From positions 434,001-498,000 of the forward strand of contig NZ_JASCRR010000002.1 in NCBI RefSeq assembly GCF_030010215.1: a stretch of DNA of 64,000 nt, read 5' to 3'. This document shows positions 26,556-36,394 of this stretch, piece after piece. Each line of letters opens with the position of its first letter. Within the stretch, counting starts at the first letter, position 1. Origin of the DNA: Tianweitania sp. UT-5YL-CI-8. GTDB taxonomy: Bacteria > Pseudomonadota > Alphaproteobacteria > Rhizobiales > Rhizobiaceae. The notes below the pieces were generated by a model, which saw nothing but the letters and a program-made list of their open reading frames with translations, was not told where the DNA came from and ran no database searches. The position numbers were made by a program, and so were the translations under genes.

Positions 26556-27497
26556 ATGCCCCGCAAGATCATCATCGACACCGATCCCGGCCAGGACGAC
26601 GCGCTCGCCATTCTTTTGGCGCTGGCTAGCCCTGAACTGGACGTGCTCGGCATCGTCGCGGTCGCGGGCAACATTCCGCTGGAGCTGACGCACACCAACA
26701 TCCGCAAGGTCTGCGAGGTGGCGAGCCGGCCCGACGTCAAGGTCTACGCCGGATCGGTGCGGCCGATGGTGCGGCAGTTGGTGACCGCCGAGCATGTCCA
26801 TGGCGAGACCGGGCTGGACGGCTACGACCTGCCGGCACCGACCATGGAGCTGCAGGCACAGGGCGGCGTCGAGTTCATCATCGAGACGCTGATGCGGGAA
26901 GAGCCCGGCACGGTGACGCTGTGCCCGCTCGGGCCGCTGACCAATATCGGCATGGCGCTGGTACGCGAACCGAAGATCGCCTCCCGCATCAAGGAAATCG
27001 TGCTGATGGGCGGCGGCTATTTCGAAGGCGGCAACATCACGCCTTCGGCAGAATTCAACATCTATGTCGACCCGCATGCGGCCGAGATCGTCTTCGGCTC
27101 GGGCGTTCCGATCGTAATGATGCCGCTCGACGTCACCCACAAGGTGCTGACGACCGAAAAACGGGTCGCAGCGATGCGCGGCATCGGCACCCGGGTCGGC
27201 GAAGTGGCGGCAGCCTGGCTGGAATTCTTCGAGCGCTTCGACGAAGAAAAATACGGCACCGACGGCGGCCCGCTTCACGATCCAAACGTCATTGCCTATC
27301 TGATCAAGCCGGAGCTCTATTCCGGCCGCCACTGCAATGTCGAGATCGAAACCTCGTCGCCGCTGACCATCGGCGAGACCGTGGTCGACTGGTGGGGCGT
27401 CACAGACCGCAAGAAGAACGCGTTGTTCATCAGGGATGTCGACGCCGACGGCTTCTTCAGCCTTCTGACCGAGCGCCTCGCCACGCTCCCGGCATAG
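26556..27497 (+). CDS. Second inosine/uridine-preferring nucleoside hydrolase
   Basis: The 313-residue protein has the calcium-binding N-terminus RKIIIDTDPGQDDALAILLA, CPLGPLTNIGMALV, IVLMGGGYFEGGNITPSAEFN and the C-terminal DGGPLHDPNVIAYL with active-site His and Asp. It hydrolyses ribonucleosides to base and ribose. It follows the ferredoxin oxidoreductase gene by 22 bases with AGGAA before the ATG and ends the operon. Its presence after two keto-acid enzymes is unusual and ties the operon to nucleoside metabolism. It shares only the family motifs with the hydrolase at 5717, so the two probably have different substrates. Confidence 0.93.
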   Translation: MPRKIIIDTDPGQDDALAILLALASPELDVLGIVAVAGNIPLELTHTNIRKVCEVASRPDVKVYAGSVRPMVRQLVTAEHVHGETGLDGYDLPAPTMELQAQGGVEFIIETLMREEPGTVTLCPLGPLTNIGMALVREPKIASRIKEIVLMGGGYFEGGNITPSAEFNIYVDPHAAEIVFGSGVPIVMMPLDVTHKVLTTEKRVAAMRGIGTRVGEVAAAWLEFFERFDEEKYGTDGGPLHDPNVIAYLIKPELYSGRHCNVEIETSSPLTIGETVVDWWGVTDRKKNALFIRDVDADGFFSLLTERLATLPA

Positions 27498-27502
27498 AAT
27501 GG

Positions 27503-30031
27503 TTAGCGGCTCAACAGCCGTGCGATGGCGGCCAAAAGCGTCTCGCCGTCATAAGGCTTGCGCACGATCGGCACTGCGGAAAACTCCGCAGGGATGACCG
27601 ATCCGTCGCCGTAGCCGGTGGCAAACAGGAACGGGATGCCGCGCCGCGTCAAATCCTGCGCCACCGGGATCGATGTGCCCTGGCCGAGATTGAAATCGAG
27701 CACGGCGACATGCGGCTTGAACGAGCGCAGCCTGGTCAGCGCCTCCTGCGACGAACTGGTGACGGTGACGTCGTTGACGCCCTTTTCCTCGAGCATGGCT
27801 TCGACATCCATGGCGATCAGCATCTGGTCCTCGACCAGAAGCACCGCCATATCGGAAGGCAGCGCCGACAGGCCGGTCTCGGCCGCCGGAGAAAGCTGCT
27901 GCGCCTGGGAGACCGCCGTTGCCAGCGAGATATGACGTGCGGGCAAGCGGAAGTGAGCCTTGATGCCGCCGGGCGCATAGTCGACCGAGCTCTCACCGCC
28001 CAGATCGTAGGGAATGCTGCGGTCGATGAGTGCCGTCCCGAACCCTTCGCGCTCAGGCACCGTGACGGCCGGACCGCCGCTCTCCACCCAGCTCAACTCG
28101 CAGTCGCCCAGGCTCGTCAGCGTCCACGACACGACAAGCTTTCCGCCCGACCGAGACAAGGCGCCATATTTGGCGGCGTTCGTCGCCATTTCATGCAGGA
28201 TCAGCGCCATGACCGAGAAAGCCCGTCCGTCGAGCCAGACCGTCGGACCCACCAAGACAATTTCGGAAGACGGACCGCGATAGGGCGACAGTTCGGCATT
28301 GATGAGATCGGCTAGAAGCCCCCCGCCATCGCCGCGCACAATCTGGTCATGGGCGAAGGATAGCGCCTGAATGCGCCCCTTGAGCGAATGCACATAGTCC
28401 TTGAGGCTGCGGCCTTCCTGTATGGGGTGGCCGACAAGCGACTTGATGATGGCCAGGATGTTCTTGACCCGGTGGTTCAGCTCGGCATTCAGCATGCGCT
28501 GGCGCACATCCGATTTGCTGCGCTCCTCGGCCATCAGTTCGTTATGGCGCAGCACGACCTCGACGGTTGCCGCACGCGCGGCTTCGGCAATTTCCCGGTC
28601 GGCTTCCGTCCAGGGCTGTGCCTGCATACTGACGGTTTCCTTCCAGATCGCGAAACTCTTGCGCGGCGTCAGCCGGTCGCCCAGCGGACCTGTGCCATAG
28701 GATTTATCCGGATTGCCCGCCCAGTTCAGCGTCTGAACCATCTCACGGCGGAAGAAGAAGAGATAATCGTTGGGGATCTGCGACAGGGGTATGGCCAGCA
28801 CACCTGCCGTCAGTTCATGATAGTCCTGTGCGGCGGGCAGCTTCTGCGACAGCGCATGCGTCGCCCAAATCCTGCCTTCCGAGACAGCGCCGACCAGACG
28901 CGCCAATTCGGGAATGGCATCCGCAGGTGCCGTGATCCCCTGGGCACTCCAGGCGGCGTTCATCCAAAGGCCGACGCCGTCGCACGGCATGAGCCGCATG
29001 AAATCGCCGAGATTCTCGCGAAGAAGTTCATCGACATCGGTGTGATGCGAGGCAAGCCGCAGGAAATTGTCGAGCGCCTTGCGCGCGTCGGACGCCATGC
29101 CGAGCGTGCGTTTCTGCTTGAGCGTGTGAAGATGCAAGGAGAAAAACTCGCCGAACATCTCGGCAGCCACCCGCTCCGCCATCGGCAACACACGCGGTGC
29201 GTAATGATGGCATGCGATCAGCCCCCACAGCCTGCCTTCGACAATGATCGAAATCGACATGGACGCCGCCACGCCCATATTGCGCAGATATTCGCAATGG
29301 ATCGGCGAAACACTGCGCAGATGGGCGAAGGACAGATCCAGCGCCTCGCCGGAGGCGTCGAGCACCGGGACGATGGGAATGCGCGCCGCATCCGCGTCGG
29401 AGATGATGCGGATCGTGTTGCGCATGTAGAGCGCGCGCGCCTGCTGCGGGATGTCGCTTGCGGGAAAATACTGGCCCAGAAAGCTCTCAAGATCGGCGCG
29501 CTTGACCTCGCTGACGACCTTGCCCGAACCGTCCTGCTCGAAGCGATAGATCATCACGCGGTCATAGCCGAGCATGGCGCGCACGAGCCTAGCACTTTGG
29601 CTCAGCAACCGGTCGACGCTGTCGATGTTGCTGATACGGCCGATCAGTTCGCGGGTCAGGCGTAACGCGCGGCCGGGCTTCTGCGCCAGCTCGAACTCGA
29701 TGATGACGGTGGATTTGAAGCGATGGACGGCGATGTCGAAGCGCTTGCCGGACGACAAGGGAACGTCGAACAGCAAGGCCGGGCGCGACGCATCGCTGAA
29801 ACTCGACAGGCCGTTGCGCAGGGAGTGAGCGGCCTCGCTGCCTAAAATATCCTGCAGAACAGTGCCGTTGACGACGCCTCCCAAACCCAACATTTCCGGT
29901 GCATTGGCTGAGTGGCGCAACACCGTGACGGCATTGACGTCGCACACCAGCATGCAGCCATGCGGCTGGATGCTGCCGGGAATGTGGATCGGTTCCCGAT
30001 CGCAATTGGTAAGGTTGACGGGTTCGGACAT
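27503..30031 (-). CDS. Bacteriophytochrome hybrid HWE histidine kinase with C-terminal receiver
   Basis: The 842-residue protein has a PAS-GAF-PHY photosensory module. The N-terminal TNCDREPIHIPGSIQPHG carries the expected biliverdin-attachment cysteine (Cys10). GAF shows PASDIPQQARALY and LRSVSPIHCEYLRNMGV with the conserved Asp and His. The PHY tongue motif PRKSF is in TPRKSFAIWKE. An HWE kinase domain follows, with phospho-acceptor His520 in ELNHRVKN and an N-box in EMATNAAKYGALS. The receiver domain (about 728-842) has the Asp in VLDFNLG. It would sense red/far-red light and phosphorylate its own receiver or a separate regulator. No heme oxygenase or partner regulator is adjacent. It lies 210 bases downstream of the giant-protein genes on the same strand. 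Confidence 0.95.
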   Translation of the reverse strand: MSEPVNLTNCDREPIHIPGSIQPHGCMLVCDVNAVTVLRHSANAPEMLGLGGVVNGTVLQDILGSEAAHSLRNGLSSFSDASRPALLFDVPLSSGKRFDIAVHRFKSTVIIEFELAQKPGRALRLTRELIGRISNIDSVDRLLSQSARLVRAMLGYDRVMIYRFEQDGSGKVVSEVKRADLESFLGQYFPASDIPQQARALYMRNTIRIISDADAARIPIVPVLDASGEALDLSFAHLRSVSPIHCEYLRNMGVAASMSISIIVEGRLWGLIACHHYAPRVLPMAERVAAEMFGEFFSLHLHTLKQKRTLGMASDARKALDNFLRLASHHTDVDELLRENLGDFMRLMPCDGVGLWMNAAWSAQGITAPADAIPELARLVGAVSEGRIWATHALSQKLPAAQDYHELTAGVLAIPLSQIPNDYLFFFRREMVQTLNWAGNPDKSYGTGPLGDRLTPRKSFAIWKETVSMQAQPWTEADREIAEAARAATVEVVLRHNELMAEERSKSDVRQRMLNAELNHRVKNILAIIKSLVGHPIQEGRSLKDYVHSLKGRIQALSFAHDQIVRGDGGGLLADLINAELSPYRGPSSEIVLVGPTVWLDGRAFSVMALILHEMATNAAKYGALSRSGGKLVVSWTLTSLGDCELSWVESGGPAVTVPEREGFGTALIDRSIPYDLGGESSVDYAPGGIKAHFRLPARHISLATAVSQAQQLSPAAETGLSALPSDMAVLLVEDQMLIAMDVEAMLEEKGVNDVTVTSSSQEALTRLRSFKPHVAVLDFNLGQGTSIPVAQDLTRRGIPFLFATGYGDGSVIPAEFSAVPIVRKPYDGETLLAAIARLLSR

Positions 30032-30240
30032 GAAGCTCTGGAGTCTACACCAATTGGGGCGGGATTGCAGAATATGCCATGCGGCCTGCCTGCGCCGCAG
30101 TAAAAATAAATGGCTTCATTTGCCGCTACCGCCTGTCGTCACTCATCGCTTCTTAGCCTTCAGGCACAAAACCGCGCAAGTACGGAGATGTAGAGGGCAT
30201 AAGGCCGAAGTCAACGGGGATCAGCGTGCATCACTTTCGC

Positions 30241-33200
30241 TTATTCCGGCGCGACGCCTATCGGCGACGACCAGGCCACCAGTTGCGCTGCGACTTCGAC
30301 CATCTCGTTGAGTGCCGGGGCACGTGTCGCGTTGCGGATATCGACGTCGCCATCGGCCGAAAACAGCCAGTCGAAATCGAAGCGATCCGGTTTGGCGGGG
30401 TCGAAGTCGCGGCACGGCAGCATCGAAACGTCAGCCCACAGCTCGCTGAGCGCCGGTGTCGCTGTTGCCTCGAGCATTTCCAGGTAGAACCCCTCGATTC
30501 CTGTTTCTTTGTCGACGCCATCCAGGATCGGTCCTTTGATCACAGCTGAGACTTGGCCGTCCCAATGCCTTGGGCGCCAAAAGAGCCTGAGTTCATCGCC
30601 TTGTCGATGCGCGAACAGGTCGAGGGCAAATATGGCGGCGTCTTTGAAAGGCGCATCGATCACCACTTTGTGAGGTTCGGACCCAAGAAGGGCCACAAGG
30701 CGAAGCTTGACGCCGCCGCCCCCGTTCGCATCAGCCCTCTTGCGCACGAAGCGGATGTGGAAACGGAACCCTGCCGATTTTTGGGCGCCAAGTGCTACGA
30801 GGTCGACATAGAGCCTGCGATAAGGCGCCGGAATGGTGGGCGGGCCGTAGGCCAAAGGCCGCGCGGGCACCTGGATTTCGGCGAGGCGGGCGCCCGTGAC
30901 GGGTTGCAGGCGCGTATCTGCATCGACATCGGCCAGGTCTTCGGACGTCAGCAGCCAGGCGTCGCGGTAGATGTCGAAACTGCGCCCCTGCCCCTTGGAT
31001 GTGGAAGTGAGGATAGCCACCGGATAGCGGTGCAGGCTGCGGGGCTGGTCATGCAGTTCCATATCGGGTGCGATCCACAGCTTTGCGCCGTCGCGGCCGT
31101 TCCGGAAGAAGCTGTACGGTTTGTTCGCTCCATTCCTGCGCAACACCAATTGGCCCGGCCGCAGCGTGAACAGCCCGTCCGGAGCGGTTTTTGCATAAGC
31201 CCTGATCCTATCACCCTCGCGCGCCGTGCGCGCCCAGCGTATCGACGTTGGCAGGCTTGATTTGAACGGCCGCACGATCTCGGCATCTTTGAAGATCAGA
31301 TGCTTGGCGGCTTTGCCGCCGTCGTCTTTCGGGAGATTCCAGCGAATTCCGGCAAGCAGCTTCGGTTGCGTGGAAATGCCGGCCAAGATCCTGCCGTCGG
31401 CAGACTCACCATGGTTTTCGACTGCCAGCACCGAAAGCAACGCCTGGCCCTCGCCCAACGGTGTGTGGGCAAGCACGAGCCGCTCGACACGCACCGTGTC
31501 AGCCTTGCAAAGTTCGAGATTCCCTTGCGGCGCTTTGTCGTCGAGATAGCGGCTGTCGATCGTAACCGTCCACTCCGCAGCCGAAAGGCTGACCGTGGCT
31601 ATCTCCGCTGCTGACGTGTCTAGGCCCAGAGCGCCGCCTGCCGCAAATTCCGCCCACCAGCCCTGCGATGCATCGATCGGCCCGTCTGAAGGTTCGGGCT
31701 GGAACACCCAGGCGGGATCGAGATAGCGCTGCAGGCTGATGCCGAGAAAGGTTTCCTCGCCCAATTCTTCATCCTGCAAAAGGCTTTCCGCCGTCAACAG
31801 ATACTGGCAGTTCGACCAGGCGGGCGCAGATACACTGGGCTGGTCGAAGGTCAGCCCGACAGGGCCTTCGACACCAAAGGTCGCGCCCCGCGCCGAACCG
31901 GGGCGGAGCGTCATGCGCGGGTCCTTGCCCGCCTGCCGGCCAATGTCGTGGGGTGCCGCGATCTCCTGTGCCACGCCGGCCTGGATCAGCGTTTGCAGCT
32001 GCTCGATCCGGTAAGCCAAATCGACACCGACGCCCGCCGCGATGCGCCCGGCCAAGCCGCCAATGGCGAAGGGACGCTCCTCGATGAGGCAGGCCAGCGG
32101 CGGCGCCTTGTGGTCGTCGCCATCTGTTTCGGGCCGCGCCGAAATAGGCATGATGGCACGCACCGGTGGACGCGTGAGGTGACCTTGCAGCGGTTCGGCG
32201 AGAACCGCGACCCGCCGGCTCCACGCCGCAAACGGTTTGCTCTCTTCAGCGGAGAGCTCAAGCTTGCCCAGCGACCAGTCCTCCAGCCGCTGGACACCCT
32301 TTTTCATCGCGCCGCGATAGCGCGACAGGAACACCAGCCTGTGCCGCCAATATGTGGCAGCAGCTTCGCACATGATTTGCTGCAGCATGCTGCGCGCACC
32401 CAAAGGCTGAAGCCGCACGACCGACAGCTCATGATCGGCACTGTCGCGCCCGAAGAACGCCTCGGCTTCGAACTGCGCAAGCGACACGCCTTTTTTATCC
32501 GCCACGCCCCCGCCCACGGGCAGAGGGATCACCGGTGAAACAGCGTCCTGCGGGAAGTCGATCGGAGACAGCCAGTTGTAGATCGGCCGTCCCGAAAAAC
32601 GCCAACGCTGCGAGTGCAGTTCGACCGAACCGACATGCTTCCAGCGCCGCAGCCGGCGTTGACCTTCCATGCCGCCCGCATCCAGCTCACGCTGTGGGTC
32701 GGCCAAGACCTGATAGGAGCGTGCCGAACCGGACGGCTGCGCAACGACGTACTTTTTTGCGATTTCTGAAAAGTCGTCGACCGCTTGCCGCTCGGCCGGA
32801 CTCACCTCCAGATAGGTCTGCCGGTTGGCGGTCTTCTTGATGGAGGGCAGTCCATTGCTCATCGTCTCGATCAAAAGGCTGGCTCCCTCGAAGGCAAGCA
32901 AAGCCTCGGTCGAGAGCGCATGAGCGGTCACATGGCCGACGGCGTATTGCCGAAGGCGCGGATCGAAAGCGCCTCCGGATTGAAAATGCGCGGCAGGCAC
33001 CAAAGGCTTTATGGAAAGCTGAGCCGTCACGCCGGCAGGAACGGTGATGGAGCCGGCGTCTTTCCCGACGATCTTCAGAACCTCGCCTTCGCAGCCGACG
33101 CTGATCGGCCTGCGCAGCGCCCCGTCGAGCGTTGTGAGAAAAGCCAGATAATCGGCGAGCTTCCAGGCGTCGATATCCGCTGCGGTCTCGTGCGGCTTTG

Positions 33201-36200
33201 CGTTTGCCATCGTATCGGCAAGCGGTCTGTGCGCAACGACCTCTCGTACGGGCTTCAGGGCGACATCCGCCAGCCGGTCCGACGGTGCCAGTTCCACCAG
33301 ATAGGCCTCGACCGAAAGGTCCGGCAGTTTCTCGATCAGATCGGCGATGCGCGGGTCGAGCGCGCGCAGTACATAGGCATGCAGCAGGATGCTGCGGAAG
33401 CGTTGGCGCTGTTTGGGATCGGCAATGTGGCGCGCAAGCAGGCCATCATTGTTGATCCAGTGTTCGAAATCCATGAAGGCGACGCGCGGCAGATCGATTT
33501 CCAGCGCGGCCGGCTTCTTGAAATCGACCGTCCAGATATCGCTGCCGTCGCCGAGCAACAGCAGCGGCGGGGCTTTTTGCACACCGCGCAAAGGCCGCGA
33601 CGACGATGGCTCGACCTGAGCCAAGCTGATCCCCACAAGATCGGCACCGGAAGCGGACCTCAGATACAACCGCAGCCAGAACGCCGTATCGGGATCGACC
33701 TGCACATCGATGACGCTGGGCTCAGGGACGATAGCCTGATCTTTCGTCGTTACACGAATGGTCTTGTCCTGCCGTTGTCCCGGCCGGATGTCGACACCGG
33801 CCCCGCCGCTCGGCGCTTTGTCGGGAAGCTCCGAGGTCGGATCGGTCATGACAATGACCGAGACGGAAACATCCGCCCCCCAGGCTTCCATCTCCTTCAG
33901 TTGGAGTGTGAGAGAGGTCTTGGGCGGAAGTTCGAGGCTCCCGCTGCCATCGCTGTTGCGCAGGAGATCGATGACGCCGAATCCGTCGGCATAGGCCACC
34001 GCCGCCACTCGCGGATAATCTTCAGTCAGCGGCGAAACATCGGGATATTTCCGACCGACGCGGAGATCGCTGCTGGCCGAGCTGAGCCCCAGCGCACCGA
34101 TAGCGGTGCGGCGCAGATAAGCGGTTTCGTAAAGGCATGTCTCAGGCGGAGCGAAGCCGTCCAAATCCAACCTGGGAAGCCACGGCTTCTGCGTGCCCTG
34201 CAGACTGCGCGGCAGGCTGCCCGCCTTGGTCACGACATAGGAGGCGATCCGATAGGTTTTGCCATAGGCCAAGGCCGGCGGCTTGGTCGAGGCCTCGGCA
34301 TTGTCCAAGACATCCATGACGTCGTAGAGCGGCGCGATGTTGACGGCGCCGTCGCTGTCCAATGTCGGATTGTGGACCCCAGAAAATGCCGGACTGGCGA
34401 GCGGGAAGCCGCGATAGTCGATGAAAAGCTCGCGCCGCCCGTCCGTCACCACAGGCACATAGGGGCATATGGCGTCGTCAGCGAATTTCACATTGCCGTC
34501 CGCCGTTGCCAGCGCACCGAGGCTGGCATGCGTCCAACGCCCGTCGCGAGCCACCAGCACGCCGATGCCGTTAAAGCGGCTGTTGAAGGTGTCCAGCTCG
34601 CCTTCGTCGATGTCTGTGGCGATGCGGATCGGCAGAGGGAGCGGCTTTTGGTCGGGTATGAACCGTTTTTTGCCGCCCGTTGCGCTGAAGGCCGTAGGAT
34701 CATCGACATCGGCGAACAGTTCGCCGATGAAAGCCTTCCAGCCACGAGTGACACTTTGCTGGAGAAGAGCGAGCGCTTCGGCGGAAGCGCCCTGACCGGG
34801 TTTAGTCAGAATGGCCAGCGCACCGCCAAAGATGCTGATTGCCGGCGCGGCCTCCAGCGCGGCGCGGCTCGACAGAAAATTGTCGGCTTCGAGTGCTGAC
34901 TTGAGCGCACCCAAGCGGGGTGTGGAGATGCCTGCCAGCACTTTGGCAAGCCCCGACGCCCAGACCTGTCCGATGCTGCGGCGGATGGCTTCAGCACCGT
35001 TGTAATCGCCCAGCAGCATGGTTTCGAAGGCTGCGAAAGCCTTGCCGGCGAGCCCGGCGACTGCGGCAAGTGCCGCCGGCCGGTCCGGAATTTTCGGCAT
35101 GCCATCGACCAGTCTGGCAGCGAAGGAAGCGGCGTCATCGCCGGTCACTATCGAGTTCAGAAGCCGAAGCACGGCGGCTTCCGCGCCGGCTTCGCTTTCG
35201 AGCGACAGCATCAGCTCCCGCAGGCGCCGCTGGATGTCGGTGTGGCCTGAACCATCCTGTTGGTGGGCTGCGAGCCTCAGCGGATCGTCGCTCTTGAGGC
35301 CCAGCACATCCAGGGCGAGCGCAATGACATCGTCGGCAGCGGCCCCCTGGACCAGCGGATGGGCAAGAAGGACCGATTTGAGCGCCTTGACGATCTCGGT
35401 GTTTTTCAGAAGGCTGAGCGCGGCTTGGATGTCGGCGTCTCCACCCGTCAGCCCGGCATAGCGCGCGACCTCTGCCCGAAAACAGCTGACATAGCCGGAG
35501 AGCAGTTGCCCCTCGGTATGTTCGGGATAGCCCGGCATGGTCAGCGCGATCAGGATCGGGTCGAGTGCCGTGACCACGGCAAGCCGCACGGCCCAACCCT
35601 TTGAGACGCCATCGGCATGATCGATCAGCCAGGGCATGAGCCAGCTTTGCGCCGGCGACGCCTGTTCGAACAGCGTCAGCACCCGGTTGATGTCGGCTGC
35701 TTCCGGATCGGCATGGAGAAAGCCGCTGACCTCAGTCAGACCGCCGGGATCGTCTGGCTTGCTCAGCGCACGCGTCCGCAGCAGGTGCGCCGGAGCGCCG
35801 CCGGTAGCGGGGGTAAGTTCGATTTCGAAGCCGGGGTCGGGATTGGCTGGGTCGGCCGGAACGGCAATGTTGAGTTCGTCCGGCGGGTCGCCTGCCCACG
35901 GAACCAGAAACAGTTCGCCGAAGGGCACGCCTCCTGTCTCGATATGGACAATGGCCGTCAGCCCGAAAGCATGCGGCACGGGCGCTTCCCATCCGGCGGT
36001 GGACAGCAGCAGATGCGACGCCGTCACACCGCTTTCCTTCTCTAGCTCGACAGTCGTTTCCTCCGACGCGGTCGTGCCTGGCGAGGCATAGGGCCGCCCG
36101 CTTTTGGCCAGCCAATCGGCGAGATGCCGGACATCGGTTGATGTGCCGGGTCTCACCGTTGCGGACACCGGGCCAACCAGCACCGCCGTCGACGTGCCGG

Positions 36201-36393
36201 CAGGATCGGAATAGCGGTATACATGAAATTCCAGCGTTGCCAGGCCGGCGAGAAACGCCGCGAAGGCAGCTTTCGCCTCGGCTTCCGCCAATTCCGCCTC
36301 GAAGCCGAGATGCACGGCAAATGTCGCCTGAGGCTCGTGAAAGGTGGGCGGTTCGGCTTCGACGGTCAGCAGAATGCGGGTGCAATCGGGCAT
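30241..36393 (-). CDS. Giant protein A (2,050 residues), function unknown
   Basis: The gene encodes one uninterrupted frame from MPDCTRILLTVEAEPPTFHE to LVAWSSPIGVAPE. I do not recognise the family. There is no signal peptide and no obvious membrane helix. Residues 1-280 look beta-rich, about 290-560 are helical (for example AALAAVAGLAGKAFAAFETM), and the rest alternates beta-rich blocks, as in multidomain structural proteins. Cysteines are few and no enzyme motif stands out. GAGGAG lies five bases before the ATG, inside the end of the upstream giant gene; stop and start are separated by one base, so translation of the pair is coupled. The intact frame over 6 kb argues that the protein is under selection. 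Confidence 0.85.
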   Translation of the reverse strand: MPDCTRILLTVEAEPPTFHEPQATFAVHLGFEAELAEAEAKAAFAAFLAGLATLEFHVYRYSDPAGTSTAVLVGPVSATVRPGTSTDVRHLADWLAKSGRPYASPGTTASEETTVELEKESGVTASHLLLSTAGWEAPVPHAFGLTAIVHIETGGVPFGELFLVPWAGDPPDELNIAVPADPANPDPGFEIELTPATGGAPAHLLRTRALSKPDDPGGLTEVSGFLHADPEAADINRVLTLFEQASPAQSWLMPWLIDHADGVSKGWAVRLAVVTALDPILIALTMPGYPEHTEGQLLSGYVSCFRAEVARYAGLTGGDADIQAALSLLKNTEIVKALKSVLLAHPLVQGAAADDVIALALDVLGLKSDDPLRLAAHQQDGSGHTDIQRRLRELMLSLESEAGAEAAVLRLLNSIVTGDDAASFAARLVDGMPKIPDRPAALAAVAGLAGKAFAAFETMLLGDYNGAEAIRRSIGQVWASGLAKVLAGISTPRLGALKSALEADNFLSSRAALEAAPAISIFGGALAILTKPGQGASAEALALLQQSVTRGWKAFIGELFADVDDPTAFSATGGKKRFIPDQKPLPLPIRIATDIDEGELDTFNSRFNGIGVLVARDGRWTHASLGALATADGNVKFADDAICPYVPVVTDGRRELFIDYRGFPLASPAFSGVHNPTLDSDGAVNIAPLYDVMDVLDNAEASTKPPALAYGKTYRIASYVVTKAGSLPRSLQGTQKPWLPRLDLDGFAPPETCLYETAYLRRTAIGALGLSSASSDLRVGRKYPDVSPLTEDYPRVAAVAYADGFGVIDLLRNSDGSGSLELPPKTSLTLQLKEMEAWGADVSVSVIVMTDPTSELPDKAPSGGAGVDIRPGQRQDKTIRVTTKDQAIVPEPSVIDVQVDPDTAFWLRLYLRSASGADLVGISLAQVEPSSSRPLRGVQKAPPLLLLGDGSDIWTVDFKKPAALEIDLPRVAFMDFEHWINNDGLLARHIADPKQRQRFRSILLHAYVLRALDPRIADLIEKLPDLSVEAYLVELAPSDRLADVALKPVREVVAHRPLADTMANAKPHETAADIDAWKLADYLAFLTTLDGALRRPISVGCEGEVLKIVGKDAGSITVPAGVTAQLSIKPLVPAAHFQSGGAFDPRLRQYAVGHVTAHALSTEALLAFEGASLLIETMSNGLPSIKKTANRQTYLEVSPAERQAVDDFSEIAKKYVVAQPSGSARSYQVLADPQRELDAGGMEGQRRLRRWKHVGSVELHSQRWRFSGRPIYNWLSPIDFPQDAVSPVIPLPVGGGVADKKGVSLAQFEAEAFFGRDSADHELSVVRLQPLGARSMLQQIMCEAAATYWRHRLVFLSRYRGAMKKGVQRLEDWSLGKLELSAEESKPFAAWSRRVAVLAEPLQGHLTRPPVRAIMPISARPETDGDDHKAPPLACLIEERPFAIGGLAGRIAAGVGVDLAYRIEQLQTLIQAGVAQEIAAPHDIGRQAGKDPRMTLRPGSARGATFGVEGPVGLTFDQPSVSAPAWSNCQYLLTAESLLQDEELGEETFLGISLQRYLDPAWVFQPEPSDGPIDASQGWWAEFAAGGALGLDTSAAEIATVSLSAAEWTVTIDSRYLDDKAPQGNLELCKADTVRVERLVLAHTPLGEGQALLSVLAVENHGESADGRILAGISTQPKLLAGIRWNLPKDDGGKAAKHLIFKDAEIVRPFKSSLPTSIRWARTAREGDRIRAYAKTAPDGLFTLRPGQLVLRRNGANKPYSFFRNGRDGAKLWIAPDMELHDQPRSLHRYPVAILTSTSKGQGRSFDIYRDAWLLTSEDLADVDADTRLQPVTGARLAEIQVPARPLAYGPPTIPAPYRRLYVDLVALGAQKSAGFRFHIRFVRKRADANGGGGVKLRLVALLGSEPHKVVIDAPFKDAAIFALDLFAHRQGDELRLFWRPRHWDGQVSAVIKGPILDGVDKETGIEGFYLEMLEATATPALSELWADVSMLPCRDFDPAKPDRFDFDWLFSADGDVDIRNATRAPALNEMVEVAAQLVAWSSPIGVAPE

Positions 36394-36394
36394 G

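Noticed and set aside
23396-26740. Open frame of 1,114 codons on the minus strand across the ferredoxin oxidoreductase gene
   Set aside because: It mirrors a well-supported gene, has low-complexity, His/Asp/Gly-rich composition typical of antisense frames in GC-rich DNA, and shows no family motif.
28388-29665. Open frame of 425 codons opposite the bacteriophytochrome
   Set aside because: The opposite strand carries all phytochrome, kinase and receiver motifs; this frame has none.
32785-34899. Open frame of 704 codons on the plus strand across giant protein A
   Set aside because: It is antisense to a continuous long frame with a proper start and Shine-Dalgarno, and its composition is typical of a complement-strand artefact.
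30241-36393. Giant protein A as a Tc-type insecticidal toxin component
   Set aside because: The size is similar, but I found no recognisable toxin-complex repeat, neuraminidase-like or RHS motif.
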